Shown piece by piece: positions 37,432 to 50,546 of a stretch of 64,000 bases of DNA. Made by a program: the position numbers and the translations under genes. The notes beneath the pieces were generated by a model, which made no database searches, was not told where the DNA came from, and saw nothing but the letters and a program-made list of their open reading frames with translations. Source of the DNA: Halichoerus grypus (taxonomy: Eukaryota; Chordata; Mammalia; Carnivora; Phocidae); NCBI RefSeq assembly GCF_964656455.1, contig NC_135715.1:75715414-75779413 (forward strand), given 5' to 3'. Position 1 is the first letter of the stretch. Every line of letters begins with the position of its first letter.

Positions 37432-37989
37432 ACTTGGGATAAGCTTTTATTTTGTAGATTAAATTGAGGGGAAATATACATATTCGCAATATTGACTCTC
37501 CTCTAGTCTTTCATAATAATCTTTGCATTCTGGGTTCTGTCCTGTTTACCACTACCAGAATAGTCTTTCTGCAGCACTGCTTGATTTCTCTCTTCTCCCT
37601 CGCTGCTAGGGGTGGCTGCTCCCACATCGCGTACGTTCTTAGAGCTCTCCAGCAAATGGTGCGCAGTAACAGCCTTGGCTCTATTCCCCTTCCTGGCTCC
37701 TAGTAAAATTAACAAAAAGACCATCGATACAGCTATACCTACATCTGTATACAACAAGAGAACAGATCGGCAGGGTGAGATAGGAAATGGGATGATGTGA
37801 TAGTGGGAATCACAGATAATAACAGATATTATTTAAAGTTGATAAACGAACAAATAAATGCTGAAGTATTTAAAAAAGTGATAGAGATAACCACCAGAGG
37901 GGGAAAAACAGACTATTAACACACTGAATTACCAGAAAGAAAAAGAAAATGCTGCCCACAGAGCCAAAGAAAGAAATAAAGGAAATATT

Positions 37990-39090
37990 AAAAAGAACAT
38001 AACAGAATTACATTGGCAAAAGCGAGGATGCTGACCATTTTTATACAGTTGATAGGAATGTAAATTAATACAAAGTTTGTTTTGGAGGATGATTTGGAAT
38101 ACCTATTTAAAATCTCAAAAAATAAATTTCTAAAAACTTTTTTTCTAAATCTCATACTATTTTTTTTTTTTTTAAGATTTTATTTATTTAGAGAGTGTGC
38201 ATGAGTGGGGGGGAAGGGCAGAGGGAAAGGGAGAGAGAGAATCTCAAGCAGACTCTGCACTGAGCGTGGAGCCCGAGGCAGGGCTCAATCCCACAACCTG
38301 AGATCACGACCTGAGCCAAAATCAAGACCCGGATGCCCAACCAACTGAGCCACCCAGGCAGCCCACTAAATCTCATACTCTTTGCCATAAGGTCATTTCT
38401 GCAATCTGTTCTACCAATGGGCTTGCCTGGTGTGACGAGGGTGTTCGTGGAAACATCTGTGGCAGAGGTAAACCAACAGCAAGCTGACTTAGTCAGTAGG
38501 AGGAGAGGCAGAGCAGTGCAGGGAGGGTGGCTGGGGTGTGTTTTCCATAAAGTTAAAATCAGTAAAAACATAATTACAAGCCTGGCTTCTTTAACCATCA
38601 CCATGTGTGAGCAATTCCAAACAATGTCGGTGGTAAGACACTCCCATTAAAGGTGCTGTACTTCCTGGCTTTGCCTCCCCTACTCTGTCCATACACATCA
38701 GAGTAGGAGATGTGCTACAGAAGTTATGGCAAATGCTTGGTCATAGATGACTGTGTACCCGAGAGAGAGTGAGACGGAGCTTTGTGTACCGAAATGGACA
38801 GTATTTAAAATTATATTTTTGTTAAAAAAGGAAATTGCGGATTAGTATGAATGGTATATATCTGTATTTATATGTATATGTATGCACACACACGTACATA
38901 AACCTTTTTATACAAATAGAATGGGGATACACAAGAAATGGTTAATAGTGGTTACCTGTGGATGGTGGGCATAGTGAGTCAGGGGTATTATTTGAGATTT
39001 TTCTTTTTAAACAGGGACTTTATGTTACTTTATAATACATTTTTTTCTTACTCATTTCAAATTAATACCATTTGCTTTTTAGCATTCATA
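37990..39090 (+). repeat. Possible ancient L1-type fragment in sense
   Basis: The stretch 'tttttatacagttgataggaatgtaaatta' (in pieces) near 38040 and 'gaaatggttaatagtggttacctgtggatggtgggcatag' (in pieces) near 38935 resembles old L1 3' ends in sense. A SINE interrupts it at 38159. Family assignment is uncertain. Confidence 0.35.
38159..38364 (-). mobile_element. Carnivore SINE, antisense
   Basis: T run, 'aagattttatttatttagag', GA-rich middle, 'acaacctgagatcacgacc', inverted head 'caactgagccacccaggc'. The perfect 14-bp target duplication CTAAATCTCATACT lies at 38145-38158 and 38366-38379. Confidence 0.95.
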
Positions 39091-39339
39091 ATCTGTACAG
39101 AGTTGAAGTTGTCTGTAGAGTATTACATAAACATATTCTGTACTTAAATTTTTTCTCCAAACTAAATTGTCTTCTTGAATTTTACCTGAATACACTTATG
39201 AGTAAGTCAGTAACTATTTGTAGGTCATGGATAGGCTATGTTGTTGTTAGCTTTACTATGTTTCTTTTCTATAAACATACCTGAATAATTTACATGTTTA
39301 TTATAACCTAAGAAGGTTTGATTTTAAGATCTAGATTCT

Positions 39340-42300
39340 TTTTATTCTCTTTTATTTATTTTTTCCCCTTTTCCTTTTTTTATGGAGTTAAAATGCACAT
39401 AATACCAAATTTACTATTTTAGCCATTTTTAAGTGTACATTCCAGAGGTATTTTCATTCACATTGTCATGCAGCCTTCACCTCCATCCATCCCCTAACTC
39501 TTTTCATCTTGTAACTTTGAAACCCTGTACCTGTTAAACACTAACTCCACATTCTCCCCTGCCTCCAGCCCCTGGCCACCACCATTTGCCTTTCTGTTTC
39601 TATGACTTTGACTAAGTACCTTATGTAAGTGGGATCATACAATGTTTGTCTTTTTGTGACTGGCTTATTTCATGTAAGCATAATGTCCTCCAGGTTCATT
39701 CCATGTTATTATAGCACATTGCAGAATCTCTTTTTTAAGGCTGAATGATCCTCTCTCTGTGTGTGTACACCACATTTTACTTACCTGTTCAGTAGTAGAT
39801 GGACACTTTGGTTGCTTCCATATTTTAGTTTTTGTGAATAATACTGTGAACATGGGTGTACAAATATCTCTTAGAGAACCTGCTTTCAGTTCTTTTGGGT
39901 ATATACCCAGAAGTAGAATTACTGGATCATAGGGTACTGTTTTCCACAGTGGCGACACCATTTTACATTCTCCCCAGGAGTGCACAAGCATTCCAGTTTC
40001 TCCACATTCTTGCCAATGTTGTTTTCTGGTTTTTTTTTTTTTTCTGATAGTGGCTATTCTAATGAGTCACTCATGCCAGGTGGTATCTCATTGCAAATGT
40101 TGATGCAAATGTTGATGTTGAGCATCTTTTCATGTGCTTATTAGCCATTTGTATGTCTTCTTTGGAGAAATGTCAATTCAAGTCTACCTATTTTTGAATT
40201 GGGTTGTTTGAGTTTTAGTTCTCTATATATTCTGGATATTAATCCTTTATTAGGTATATGATTTGCAAATATTTTCTCACATTCTGTGGGTTGCCTTTTT
40301 ACTCTGTGGATAGTGTCTCTTGCTGTACAATTTTTAAAATTTTTATGAGGCCCAGTTTGTCTATTTTTTCCTTTGTTGCCTTTGCCTTTGGTGTTATATC
40401 CAAGAAACCGTTGCCAAATCCAGCATCATGAAGCTTTTATCCTATATTTTCTTCTGAGAGTTTTATTTGGTCCTTAATCCATTTGAGTTAATTTTTGTAT
40501 ATGGTGTTAGGTAAGAGTCCAACTTCATTCTGTTGCGTGTGGATATCTCATTTTCCCAACACCATTTGTTGCTCACTGCTCATTGAATGGTCTTGGCACC
40601 CTTGTCGAAAATTCTTTGACTGTATATGCAAGGGCTTATTTCTGTGCTGTCTATTCTGTTCTGTTGGTCTACCTGTCTGCCTTTATGCCAGTACTACACT
40701 GTGTTGATTATGGTATCTTTGTAGTAGGTTTTAAAATCAGGAAGTGTGAGTTCTCTCTGGTTTTTTCTTTTTTAAGATTGTTTTGGCTGTTTGGGATCTC
40801 TTGAGATTTCATGTGAATTTCAGGATGAGGTTTCCATTTCTGCAAAAAATGTCATTGGGATTTTGATAGGGATTGCACTGAATCTGTAGATTGATTTGGG
40901 TAATATTGGCATTTTCACAATATTAGATCTTATAATCCATAACCATGGGGTATATTTTCATTTATTTATGTCTTCCTTAACTTTTTTCAGCAATGTTTTA
41001 TGGTTTTTATTGTACAGGTCTTTCACTTCCTTGCTTGAGTCCTAAGCATTTTATTTTTTGATGTTATTGTAAATGGAATTGTTTTGTAATTTCCTCTTCA
41101 CATTGTTCATTGTGTATAGAAATGCAGCTGATTTCTTGTGTGTTGATTTTGTTATCTTGCTGCTTTGCTGAATTTATTAGTTCTAGTATATAATTTGTTC
41201 CTACATAAAGGATTGCATCATCTGCAGACACATAATTTTACTTCTTCCTTTCCAATTTAGATGTCTTCTGTTTCTTTTTTTTTCTTGCCTAATTACTCTG
41301 TCTAGAATTTCCAGTACTGTGTTGAATAGAAGTGGTGAAAGTAGGCAATCTTGCCTTGTTCCTGATTTTAGAGGAAAAGCTTTCAGTTTTTTGCCATTGA
41401 CTATGATGTTTGCTGTGGGATTTTTATATTTGGCTTTTATTATGTGGAGGTAGTTTCCTTTATTCCTATTATGTTTAGTGTTTTTATCATGAGAGGGTAT
41501 TGAATTTTGTCAGATGCTTTTTCTGCATCAATTGGGATAATCATGTGGGATTTTTTCATTCATTTTGTTGATGTGGCATATTGCATTGATTGATTTTTCA
41601 TATGTTGAACTATGCTTGCATTTCAGGAATAAATCCCACTTGGTTGTGGTGTATGATCCTTTTAGTGTACTGTTGAGTTTGGATTGCTCATATTTTGTTC
41701 AGGATTTTTGCATCAATATTCATCAAGGATATTGGCCTTTTCTTTAGTAATTTTCTTTTCTTGTAATGTCTTTGGTTTTGGTATCAGGGCTGTGCTGACC
41801 TCATAGAATGTGTTAGGTAGTATTTCCTCTTTAGTTTTTGGGAAAAGTTGAAGAGGATTGGTATTAGTTCTTTAAATGTTTGGTAAAACTCATCATGAAG
41901 CCATCAGGTCCAGGGCTCTTCTTTGTTGGAAAATTTTTGATTCCTGATTCAGTCTCCTTACTATTTATAGGTCTATTCAGATTGTCTGTTTTTTCATGAT
42001 TTAGTCTTCTTAGCTTTAGTGTTTCTAGGAATTTGTCCATTTCATGTAGGTTTTCCAATTATTTGGTGTATAATTGTTCATAGTACCCTCATAATTTTCT
42101 TTTATTTCTGTAGAATTGGTAGTAATGCCCGCACTTTCATGTCTGATTTTAGTAATTTGAGTCTTCTCTCTTTTTTTCTTAGTCCATCTAGCTAATGGTT
42201 GTCAATTTTGTTGATCTTTTCAAAGAACCAGCTTTTGGTTTCATTGATTTTTTTCTGTATTTCTGTTCTCTATTTCATCTATCTCTACTCTGATCTTTAT

Positions 42301-42347
42301 TTCTTTCCTTCTGCTAGCTCTGGGATTAGTTTGTTCTTCTTTTTTCT
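39340..42347 (-). mobile_element. L1-C, older L1M-type element, 3' part
   Basis: The 3' end is on the left ('atggagttaaaatgcacata', 'tttaagtgtacattcc', 'ctctctgtgtg' region). Reading leftward in complement, ORF2 pieces follow: 39665-39991 (a remnant of the [17 protein letters not shown] segment) and 41864-42058 (SPGPDGF). There are many stops and frameshifts and it is much more diverged than L1-A or L1-B. The element is interrupted by the insertion at 42348-42806. The left boundary is approximate. Confidence 0.85.
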
Positions 42348-42806
42348 TTATTTTTTATTATGTTATGTTAATCACCATAGATTACATCATTAGGTTTTGA
42401 TGTAGTGTTCCATGATTCTTTATTTGCATATAACACCCAGTGCTCCATGCAGAATGTGCCCTCTTTAATACCCATCACCAGACTAACCCATCCTCCAACT
42501 CCACTCCCCTCTAGAACCCTCAGTTTGTTTCTCAGAGTCCATCATCGTCTCTCATGGTTCATCTCCCCCTTCAATTTCCCCCCCTTCATTCTTCCCCTCC
42601 TGCTATCTTCTTCTTCTTCTTTTTTTTTTAACATATAATGTATTATTTGTTTCAGAGGTACAGATCTGTGATTCAACAGTCTTGCACAATTCACAGTGCT
42701 CACCATAGCACATACCCTCCCCAATGTCTATCACCCAGCTGCCCTATCCCTCCCACCCCCCACCATTCCAGCAACCTTCAGTTTGTTTCCTGAGATTAAG
42801 AATTCC
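42348..42806 (-). mobile_element. L1 3'-UTR-only insertion within L1-C
   Basis: About 460 bp is almost identical to the L1-A and L1-B 3' UTRs ('atgttaatcaccatagatta', 'ttgatgtagtgttccatg', 'cctcagtttgtttctcagag'). The perfect 16-bp target duplication TGTTCTTCTTTTTTCT lies at 42332-42347 and 42807-42822. This is a young, severely 5'-truncated L1 carrying no coding sequence. Confidence 0.95.
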
Positions 42807-42822
42807 TGTTCTTCTTTTTTCT

Positions 42823-45800
42823 AGTTCCTTAATTTGTAAAATTAGGTTGTTGGTTTGAGATCTCTCTCTTTTTTTAAATGTAAGCATTTATAGCTGTAAA
42901 TTTTCCCTTTAGCACCACTTTTGCTGCATCTCATAAGTTTTGGTATGTTGTGTTTTTATTGTCATTCATCTCTAAGTATTTCCTAATTTCCCTTACTATT
43001 TCTTCTTTGATCCATTGGTTGTTTAAAATATGTTGGTTAATTTCCACAGTTTGTGAACTTTTCAGTTTTTTTCATGTTACTGATGTCTAACATCATCCTT
43101 TTGTGGTCTGAGAAGATGCTCTGTATGATATCTATTTTTTTAAATCTATCAAGACTTAATTTGTGGCCTAACATATGTTCTCTCCTGAAAAATGTCACGT
43201 GTGCACTTAGGAAGGATGTGTGTGCTGCTGTTGTTGGGTGGAGTGTTCTGTATATAAGTGTTAGATCTAGTTGGTTTGTTGTGTTAAGTCCTCTATTTCC
43301 TTATTTATCTTCTGTCTTGTTGTATCCATGATAATGAGTAATGTATGATAATGAGTCCTCTATTTCCTTATTTATCTTCTGTCTTGTTGTATCCATGATA
43401 ATGAGTAATTAATGATAATGAAATATCTGTTATTGTAGAAAGTCTGTTTATTTCTCCCTGCAATTCTCTCCATTTCTGCTTCATATATTTTGATGGGCTG
43501 TCATTGTGTATATGTTTTTAATTGTTATATTTTCTCATTCTGTTGAACCTTTAATTAACATTTGTGTCCTCCTTTGTCTCTTCTATAATCACTCTTATGC
43601 TCTTTTGGTTACTATTTGCATGGAATATCTTTTTATGTTCTTTCACTTTCAGCCTGTCTGTGTTTTTGGATCTCAAGTGAATCTCTCGTAGATGGCATAG
43701 AGTTGGATCATGTGTTTTACATGTCCATTTACATTGTAAAGTACTGATAAAAAGGGATTTACTTCTGTCATTGTGCTGTTTTTTTCTCTACAGCTTATAG
43801 ATTTTTATTTCTTCATTTCCTGCATTCCTGTCTTTTTGTGTGTGTGTTCAGTTGATTTTTTTGTAATGAAATATTCCTTTGTAGTTTCTTTTGAGTATAT
43901 TATATAGTTTTCTTTGTGGTTGCCATGGGGATTACATTTAACATCTTAAAATGATAACATTTTAATTTTAATTTATAGCAGCTTAACCTCAGTAACCTCA
44001 CAGAAAGTGCTCCTTTACAGCTCTGTACCCACCCCTTTCAGTTGTTAATGTCACAAGAATTACATCTTTACACATTGTGTGCCCCAAAACATAAACCAGT
44101 AATTCGTTCAACTGCATTGTTTCCTTGATTATGTAGAAAACAAGATTTAGAGTTACCAACCAAAGTTACAGTAACATGAGATTTTACATTAATAATTGTT
44201 TTTTTCTTTAATTGGTCTCTTAAATCCTGTAGAAAACAGAAAGTATAGTTATAAACTATTGTTATAATAATAGCTTTTGTAATTGCTCATGTATTTACTT
44301 TAACTGACATCTTTATTTCTCCATATGATTTCAGTTACTGTCTAGTGTCCTTAAATTTTACTTTGTAGGACTCCCTTGATCATTTTTTGCAGGACAGGTC
44401 TAGTGGTCATGAACTCCCTCAGCTTTTGTTTATCTGGGAATGTCTTGATTTCTCCTTCACTTTTAAAGGACAGTTTTCCCAGATATAGGATTCTTGATTT
44501 TTTTTTTTTTTTTTGTAGCACTTTGAATGTATTAGTCCACTGTCTTCTGGGCTCCAAAGTTTGTGATGAGAAATATGCAGAAAATTTTATTGAGTATACC
44601 TTGTATGTGATGATTTGCTTCCGTTGCTGCTTTTAAGATGCATCCTTCATCTTTGGCTTTTGAAAGTTTTATTATATTATGTCTTGGTTTGGGTGTCTTT
44701 GAATTCATTTTTCTTGGAGTTCGTTGAGCTTCTTGAATGTTTATATTCATGTCTGTCTTAAAATTTGGAAAGTTTTCAACCATTATTTCTTCAAATATTC
44801 TCTCTGCCCCCTTTTCTCTATCTTTTCCTACTGGGACACCCATGATATGTATGTTGGTCCTTTTTATGGTTTTCCATTGGTCTCTAGGCTCTCTTCACTT
44901 TTCTTCAGTATTTTTTCTTTCTGTTCATCAGCTTTTCATTTTCCTGTCTTAGTGTCACTGCTTCTTTCTTCTGCCTGCTCACATCTGCCTTTGAATCCCT
45001 TCAGTGAATTTTTCATTTCAGGTATTGTGTCTTTCAGCTTCAGAATTTCTTTTTGGTTTCTTTTTAGGTTTTTTCTGTCCCTTTATTGACATTTTTGTTT
45101 TGTTCACACATTGTTTTCTTGAACTACTCCACCTCTTTTTGGGCATCCTTAAGGTAGTTGTTTTAAAGTCTTTGTCTAATATATCTGCCATTCAGTCTTT
45201 TTCAGGGACAGAGCTGTTGAATTATTTCTTTCCTCTGAGTGGGCCATACTTTCCTGTTTCTTTGTATGCCTTGTGATGTTTTTGTTGATCACTCCCTCAG
45301 CATTTGCTGGGTTTTATGTTATTGTTTTAGTTTATTGTTTTTGTGGTTTTGATTGTTGTAAGCTGTCTCTGTGCTTGGGATCAACCTGAGATGTAAACTT
45401 AATGTCTTCTCAGCTCTTTTTGAGCCTTTCTCTGGACATGTGCACTTTCTAATTTTCCCCATAGATGCATTTGTTTTTGAATGTTCCACTCTTTGATGTC
45501 TGGTTCCAAAAAGGGGAAAAGTGAAAAATGAAGAAGGGAAAAAAGCATGAGTCTTTTACATCTGGGAGTCACTTGAGCTGGAGAGGGAGGCTTGCAACAA
45601 TGGGGGGAGGTATAGCAATGGCTGCCTGCCTCTCAGACCTCTAAAAGCAGAAGCAGCAATCAGCTGTCAGAGCACAGATCCCCCAAATTTGGGGGACAGA
45701 GTCCTTTTTGCCCACCCTAATCCCACACACTGTGTGTAAGCTGCTTCAGGAATAGGTGCACAGCTGCCTGCCATGTGGCTGTGGATGGGATAGGTAGGCG

Positions 45801-45985
45801 CTGCTGTCCTAGGAGCTAAATTTGACCACAGTTTATACTTCAGGCCTTCCGCTGGAAGCTGAATGCTTTCAACAGACTCCAGAGTTCCAGATTCTACCAG
45901 TGCACTTGTCTAGGTGGGGAGGCAGATTACTGATGCTTCCTTCTTGGCATCTTCCCAGAATCCTCTATTTTTTGGTTTTGTTTTT
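42823..45985 (-). mobile_element. L1-C, 5' part (ORF2 start, ORF1, 5' UTR)
   Basis: This continues L1-C beyond the insertion. ORF2 N-terminal words run to about 43750, and ORF1 remnants lie at 44351-44557 (ending MIKGVLQ) and 44532-44843 (EIMVENFPNF segment). An old-type 5' UTR with 'gctgcctgcctctcagacc' and 'ctgccatgtggctgtggatgg' reaches about 45985. A tandem 66-bp duplication lies at 43288-43419. The 5' boundary and a possible duplication ttctttttatt at both ends are uncertain. Confidence 0.8.
43288..43419. repeat. Tandem duplication of 66 bp in L1-C
   Basis: Two adjacent copies (starting 43288 and 43354) open GTCCTCTATTTCCTTATTTA and close with 'atccatgataatgagtaat'. They are near-identical although the surrounding L1 is old, so the duplication is later than the insertion. 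Confidence 0.9.
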
Positions 45986-46034
45986 CTTTTTATTTTTATT
46001 ACCTGGCAATCAGAAAGTGAATTATGTTTTTATT

Positions 46035-46211
46035 ATTTTATTTTTTTAAAATTTTTTAAAGATTTTATTTATTTATTCATGAGAGACAGAGACAGAGAGA
46101 GAGGCAGAGGGAGCCTGCCAGGGAGCCTGATGCGGGACTCGATCCCAGGACCCTGAGATCATGACCTGAGCTGAAGGCAGACGCCCAACCATCTGAGTCA
46201 CCCAGGCGCCC
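46035..46211 (-). mobile_element. Carnivore SINE, antisense
   Basis: 'aaagattttatttatttatt', 'catgagagacagagacagag', a shortened body, and the inverted head 'gtcacccaggcgccc'. The target duplication TGAATTATGTTTTTA lies at 46019-46033 and 46212-46226. The body differs from the other copies ('gcctgccagggagcctgatg'), so it may be another subfamily. Confidence 0.93.
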
Positions 46212-46380
46212 TGAATTATGTTTTTAAATCAAATTTTCTAGCTTCGAGTGCTATATGGTTAATTTTAATTTCTATTTATTTCAGTTCTGTCTATGGTTTG
46301 AACCTGACCGTTTGATTTTTTTCTTTAAGGTCAGTCCAGCTTGATTCAGTATCAAAACAGATAAGTGAGGTATTTATTTT

Positions 46381-46595
46381 ATTTTTTTATTTTATTTTAT
46401 TTTTTAAAAGATTTTATTTATTTATTTGACAGAGAGAGACATAGCGAGCAAGGGAACACAAGCAGGGGGAGTGGGAGAGGGAGAAGCAGGCTCCCCGCAG
46501 AGCAGGGAGGCCGATGCGGGGCTCGATCCCAGGACCCTGGGATCATGACCTGAGCCGAAGGCAGACGCTTAATGACTGAGCCACCCAGGTGCCCC
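46381..46595 (-). mobile_element. Carnivore SINE, antisense
   Basis: 'tttgacagagagagacatag', 'gggaacacaagcagggggag', 'ggctcgatcccaggaccctg', 'aatgactgagccacccagg'. The target duplication GTGAGGTATTTATTTT lies at 46365-46380 and 46596-46611. It sits only 170 bp from the previous SINE. Confidence 0.95.
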
Positions 46596-46611
46596 GTGAG
46601 GTATTTATTTT

Positions 46612-48477
46612 TCACAAAACTAAGTTCTGTTTTCATATTTTTTTAATTCATCCAAACAAGTGTATTTTGAGTGCTGATGAGACAATTGCTAACCCTCAAA
46701 AAGGTACCTTCCAGTTACCCATGGTCTTTTTGATGCTCAATCTAATGTGAAAATTTGTGCTTAAAAAAGGATCTTTTTTAAGGCCATTAAATTCAAATGG
46801 TGACTACTATATTAGGACCATTTCAGTTATCACTGAAGGAAGCCCAGTTTAAACTAACTTATGCAGAAGAGAGAACTGGTTGACTCATGTAACTGAGAAA
46901 TCTAGGGGTAAAGTTTAGAAACATTTGCAACCAGGGGTATAGGAGTACTTAGATTGGCCAGGCCAAGGTCCTGTGCATGTGGCTGCAACTGTAGGATCTA
47001 TAAGTGGTCACTGCTGCACCAGCACCTGGAAGTGTTTCCCGCACGGAAGAGGGGTTCTGTAATCAGGAGAACTATGTGCAAATAGGTGTCATCGAGCTCC
47101 TCCTCCTTTGCCTCTCTTCTCCCTCCTTCTCATCAGCTTAACTAGTACTCATTGAGAACTTGCTCTGTGCACTTTTCTAAGAATTCTATATGTATTACCT
47201 CATCTGAAACCTTGCAACAACCACATGAAGTAGGTATGGTTATATCCCAATTTTCACACATGACCAAACTGAAACATGGTGAAGGAAATAATTTGCTTAG
47301 GATCATGCAGCAAGTGGCGTACAGTCATGTTTCAGACTCAGGCCTAATAGTTCCAATCTGGTGCTCTTAAATCCGTACTCTTTCATCTTTCTAGATACAG
47401 AAACTCTTTTCCCCATTCCATGAATTTTAAAAATATGCTTTACCACACATAGTATATTAGCCCACATTCTAGAAAAAGGTACATACGTTCTATCCAAAGT
47501 CCTATCCAAGTGGGGCTCATATAGGCAAACTGGGCAGAGCAGGAAGCTGCTTCTCTGGGAGTGTATGGTGGTGCTGCTGCCCTCTTCTTCCCTTTGCTTT
47601 GACGTCTAGTGATCTTCTGGTTTGCCTGTGCTGCTTAGAGGCACTTTTTGGAGCCCAGTTCCTCCAGTTAATCTCTTTTCCCAGACCCAGCCAGTTCCTC
47701 TGAACTCCTAGGGTCACTTCTTTTCCTTGGATGATCTTACTTCTATGTTCTGGTTCCCCACGGGCCTGCCCGGGATGGCTGTGGGGTGACTCTGCTGGAC
47801 AGATTTAGTAGTAACCTTGACATTCCTGATTACTTCCCTTTTTCACCTCCTAAGAATGTGTATGCTTATTGTTCACTTTTGAATATCCACTGTCCTAAAA
47901 TTCAAATACAAAGAGACTTCTGACCAAGTTTGAATAACAGGAACCAAATTTACCTCCTGCATGCACAACTAAATTCACTCTCATCAAACATATGAGACAG
48001 TGGTGTTCAGATGTTGTAAAGCTATCAGTGTAAGCCTGTGATCCCTGCAAGAGGGAAAACAAACGAGTGACCTTCCAATGGCCCCCGCTCACTTCTTGGA
48101 GGAACTTCCCAATTATAGCCAAGCAGCGGGGCCTGCAAGTGGACCACGGTGGTCTCCCTCGGCAGAGCCATTAGAGCTGGGGAGCCACGGGGGCCAAGGA
48201 CCTGCAGTCCAGAGAGGGGAACACTGCACCAACAGCAAGGGAAGAACCCTATGAAAGGAGCCAGGGAACCATCACTGCAGCTCACGCAGGGCCATGGGTT
48301 GTTCATGTTCCCATCGGCCAAAGTGAAAAAACTTGATAATTTGTGGGATAGTCAGTAGAATCCTTAGAAAGGTACCACCTCATTAGTGGAACAAAATTAA
48401 GCCTAGACTTATCGTAGCTCTGGTCCCTTTAAAAAATCAGGCCTCTCTCAAGTATGGTTTCTTAACAGTGGCACTGT
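46612..48477. other. Intronic sequence with one MIR
   Basis: A MIR complement is visible at about 47130-47395. The remainder (46620-47120, 47400-48470) is moderately GC-rich unique sequence. Short open frames on both strands at 48025-48358 show no family feature and I do not call a gene. Confidence 0.5.
47130..47395 (-). repeat. MIR SINE, antisense
   Basis: 'cattgagaacttgctctgtgc', 'attacctcatctgaaacc', 'gaagtaggtatggttatatc', 'ggatcatgcagcaagtgg', 'ccaatctggtgctcttaa' in the antisense MIR order. Confidence 0.75.
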
Positions 48478-50370
48478 TTTTTTTTTTTTTAATTAATAAA
48501 CTTTTATTTTCAGGGAAGTTTTAGGTTTATAGAAAAATTGCGTGCAAAGTATAGAGAGTTCCTATAAATCCCCTTTATCCTCTCACAGTTTTCCCTGTTA
48601 TTAACATCTTTTATTAGTGTGGCACATTTGCTATAATCGGTAAGATAATATTTTAACTCAGGTCCATAGTTTACATTAGGGCTTCCTCTCTGTTGTTCCG
48701 TCTATGAGTTTTGACAAATGTGTAATGGCAGGGATCTACCATGACAGTGTCATACAGCATCATTTCACTGCTGTAAAAATCCCCTGTGTTCCACCTACTC
48801 ATCCCTACTGCCTCCTCCCGCCCCCAGTCCCTGGCAACCACTGATCCTTTTACTGAAAATTTTGCCTTTTCCATAATGTCATGTAGTAGGAATCATATGG
48901 TCTGTAGCCTTTTCATATTGGCTTCTTTCACTTAGCAAAATGCATTTAGGGTTTCTCTATGTCTTCTCATGTTTTGGTTGCTCATTTCTTTTTAGTGTGG
49001 TTATTCCATTTTGTAGAATTTAAAAAATTTATTTTTTTATTCATTCACTTATTCATTGTTTATTTATCCATTCACCTATTGAATGACCTTTTAGTTACTC
49101 CCAGGTTTTGGCAATTATGAATAAAGCTGTTGGGAATATTTATGTGCAGGTTTTTGGATGTGTTTTCAACACATTTGAGTAAATACCAACGAGTGTGATT
49201 GCTGGATCGTATGATAGAAGTATGTTTGGTTTTGTAAGAAACTGCCAAACTGTCTTTTAAAGTGGCTATATCATTTTGCATTCCCACCAGCAATGAATGC
49301 GAGTTTCTGTCGCTCTACATCCTTGCCAGCATTTGGTGTTGTCAGCGTTTTGGATTTTGGCAGTTCTGCTAGGTGTGTTGTGGCATCTCATTGTTGTTTT
49401 AATTTGCATTTCCCTGATGACATGGATGTGTGGAGCATCTTTTCATATTCTTATTTGCCATCTGTAAGACTTCTTTGGTGAGGTGTTTAGGCAGACCTTT
49501 TGTTTACTTTTTATCAGGTTGTTTCTTGTCTTGCTATTGAGTTTTAAGAGTGTTCTATATGTTTCAGATACCAGTTTTTATCAGATATGTGTTTTGCAAA
49601 GATTTTCTTCTAGTCTGCTACAGCTTGTCTTTTCTTCCTCTTAACAGTGTCTTTTGCAGAGCAGAAGTTTTTAATTTTAATGGAGTACAGTTTATCAATT
49701 TCTTCTTTCATGGATTGTGCTTTTGGTGCTATCTCTAAAAAGACATTGTCAAACTCAAGGTCACTTAGATTTTTCTCCTGTATTATCTTCTAGGTGTTTA
49801 TAGTTTTGTGTTTTACATTTAGGTCTGTGATGCATTTTGTGTCAGTTTTTCTGAAAGGCATAAGGACTGTGTCTAGATTTACTTTTTGTAATGTAGACGT
49901 CCAGTTGTTCCAGCACCATTTGTTGAAAAGACTATCCTTTCTCCATTATATTGTCTTTGTTCCTTTGTCAAAGATTAGGTGACTCTATTTGTTTGGGTCT
50001 ATTTCTGTTCCATTGATCTATTTGTATATTCTTTTGTTAATTCCACACTGTTTGGATTACTAGAGCTTTATAGTAAGTCTTGAAGTTGGGTAGCGTCAGT
50101 CCGATTTTTTCTTCCTCTTCAATATTGTGTTTGCTCTTCTGGGTCTTTTGCCTCTCATATGAACTTTAGGATCAGTTTGTCGAAATCCACAAAATAATTT
50201 GCTGGGATTTTGACTGAGATTGCAATGAATCTATAGATCACACTGGGAAAAGTTGACATCTTAGCAACAGTGAGTTTTCCTATCCATGGTCTTGGAATAG
50301 CTCTTCACTTATTTAGATCTTTGCTTTCTTTCATCAGTTTTGTAGTTTTCCTCATACAGATCTTGTTCAT
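48478..50370 (-). mobile_element. L1-D, old L1, 3' part
   Basis: The 3' end is at the left ('aattaataaacttttatttt', 'gggaagttttaggtttatag') and is followed by complementary ORF2 C-terminal and reverse-transcriptase sequence, heavily mutated. At about 50370 ('catacagatcttgttcatttt') it is interrupted by L1-E. The same element resumes near 53111 with 'aaaagatttatacctaaata', the expected continuation. Confidence 0.8.
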
Positions 50371-50546
50371 TTTTAAAATTTTATTTTTTATTCAAGTATA
50401 ATTAACATACAGTGTTATATTAGTTTCAGGTGTACAATATAATGATTCAGCAGTTCTATACATTTCTCAGTGCCTCATCATGATAAGTGTATTCTTAATC
50501 CTCTTTATCTATTACACCCATTTTATTCTCTGTATTTAAAAGTTAT
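50371..50546 (-). mobile_element. L1-E, 3'-UTR part, nested in L1-D
   Basis: Typical antisense L1 3'-end words: 'caagtataattaacatacag', 'ttagtttcaggtgtacaata'. It is separated from the rest of L1-E by the sense insertion at 50547-51037. Confidence 0.8.
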
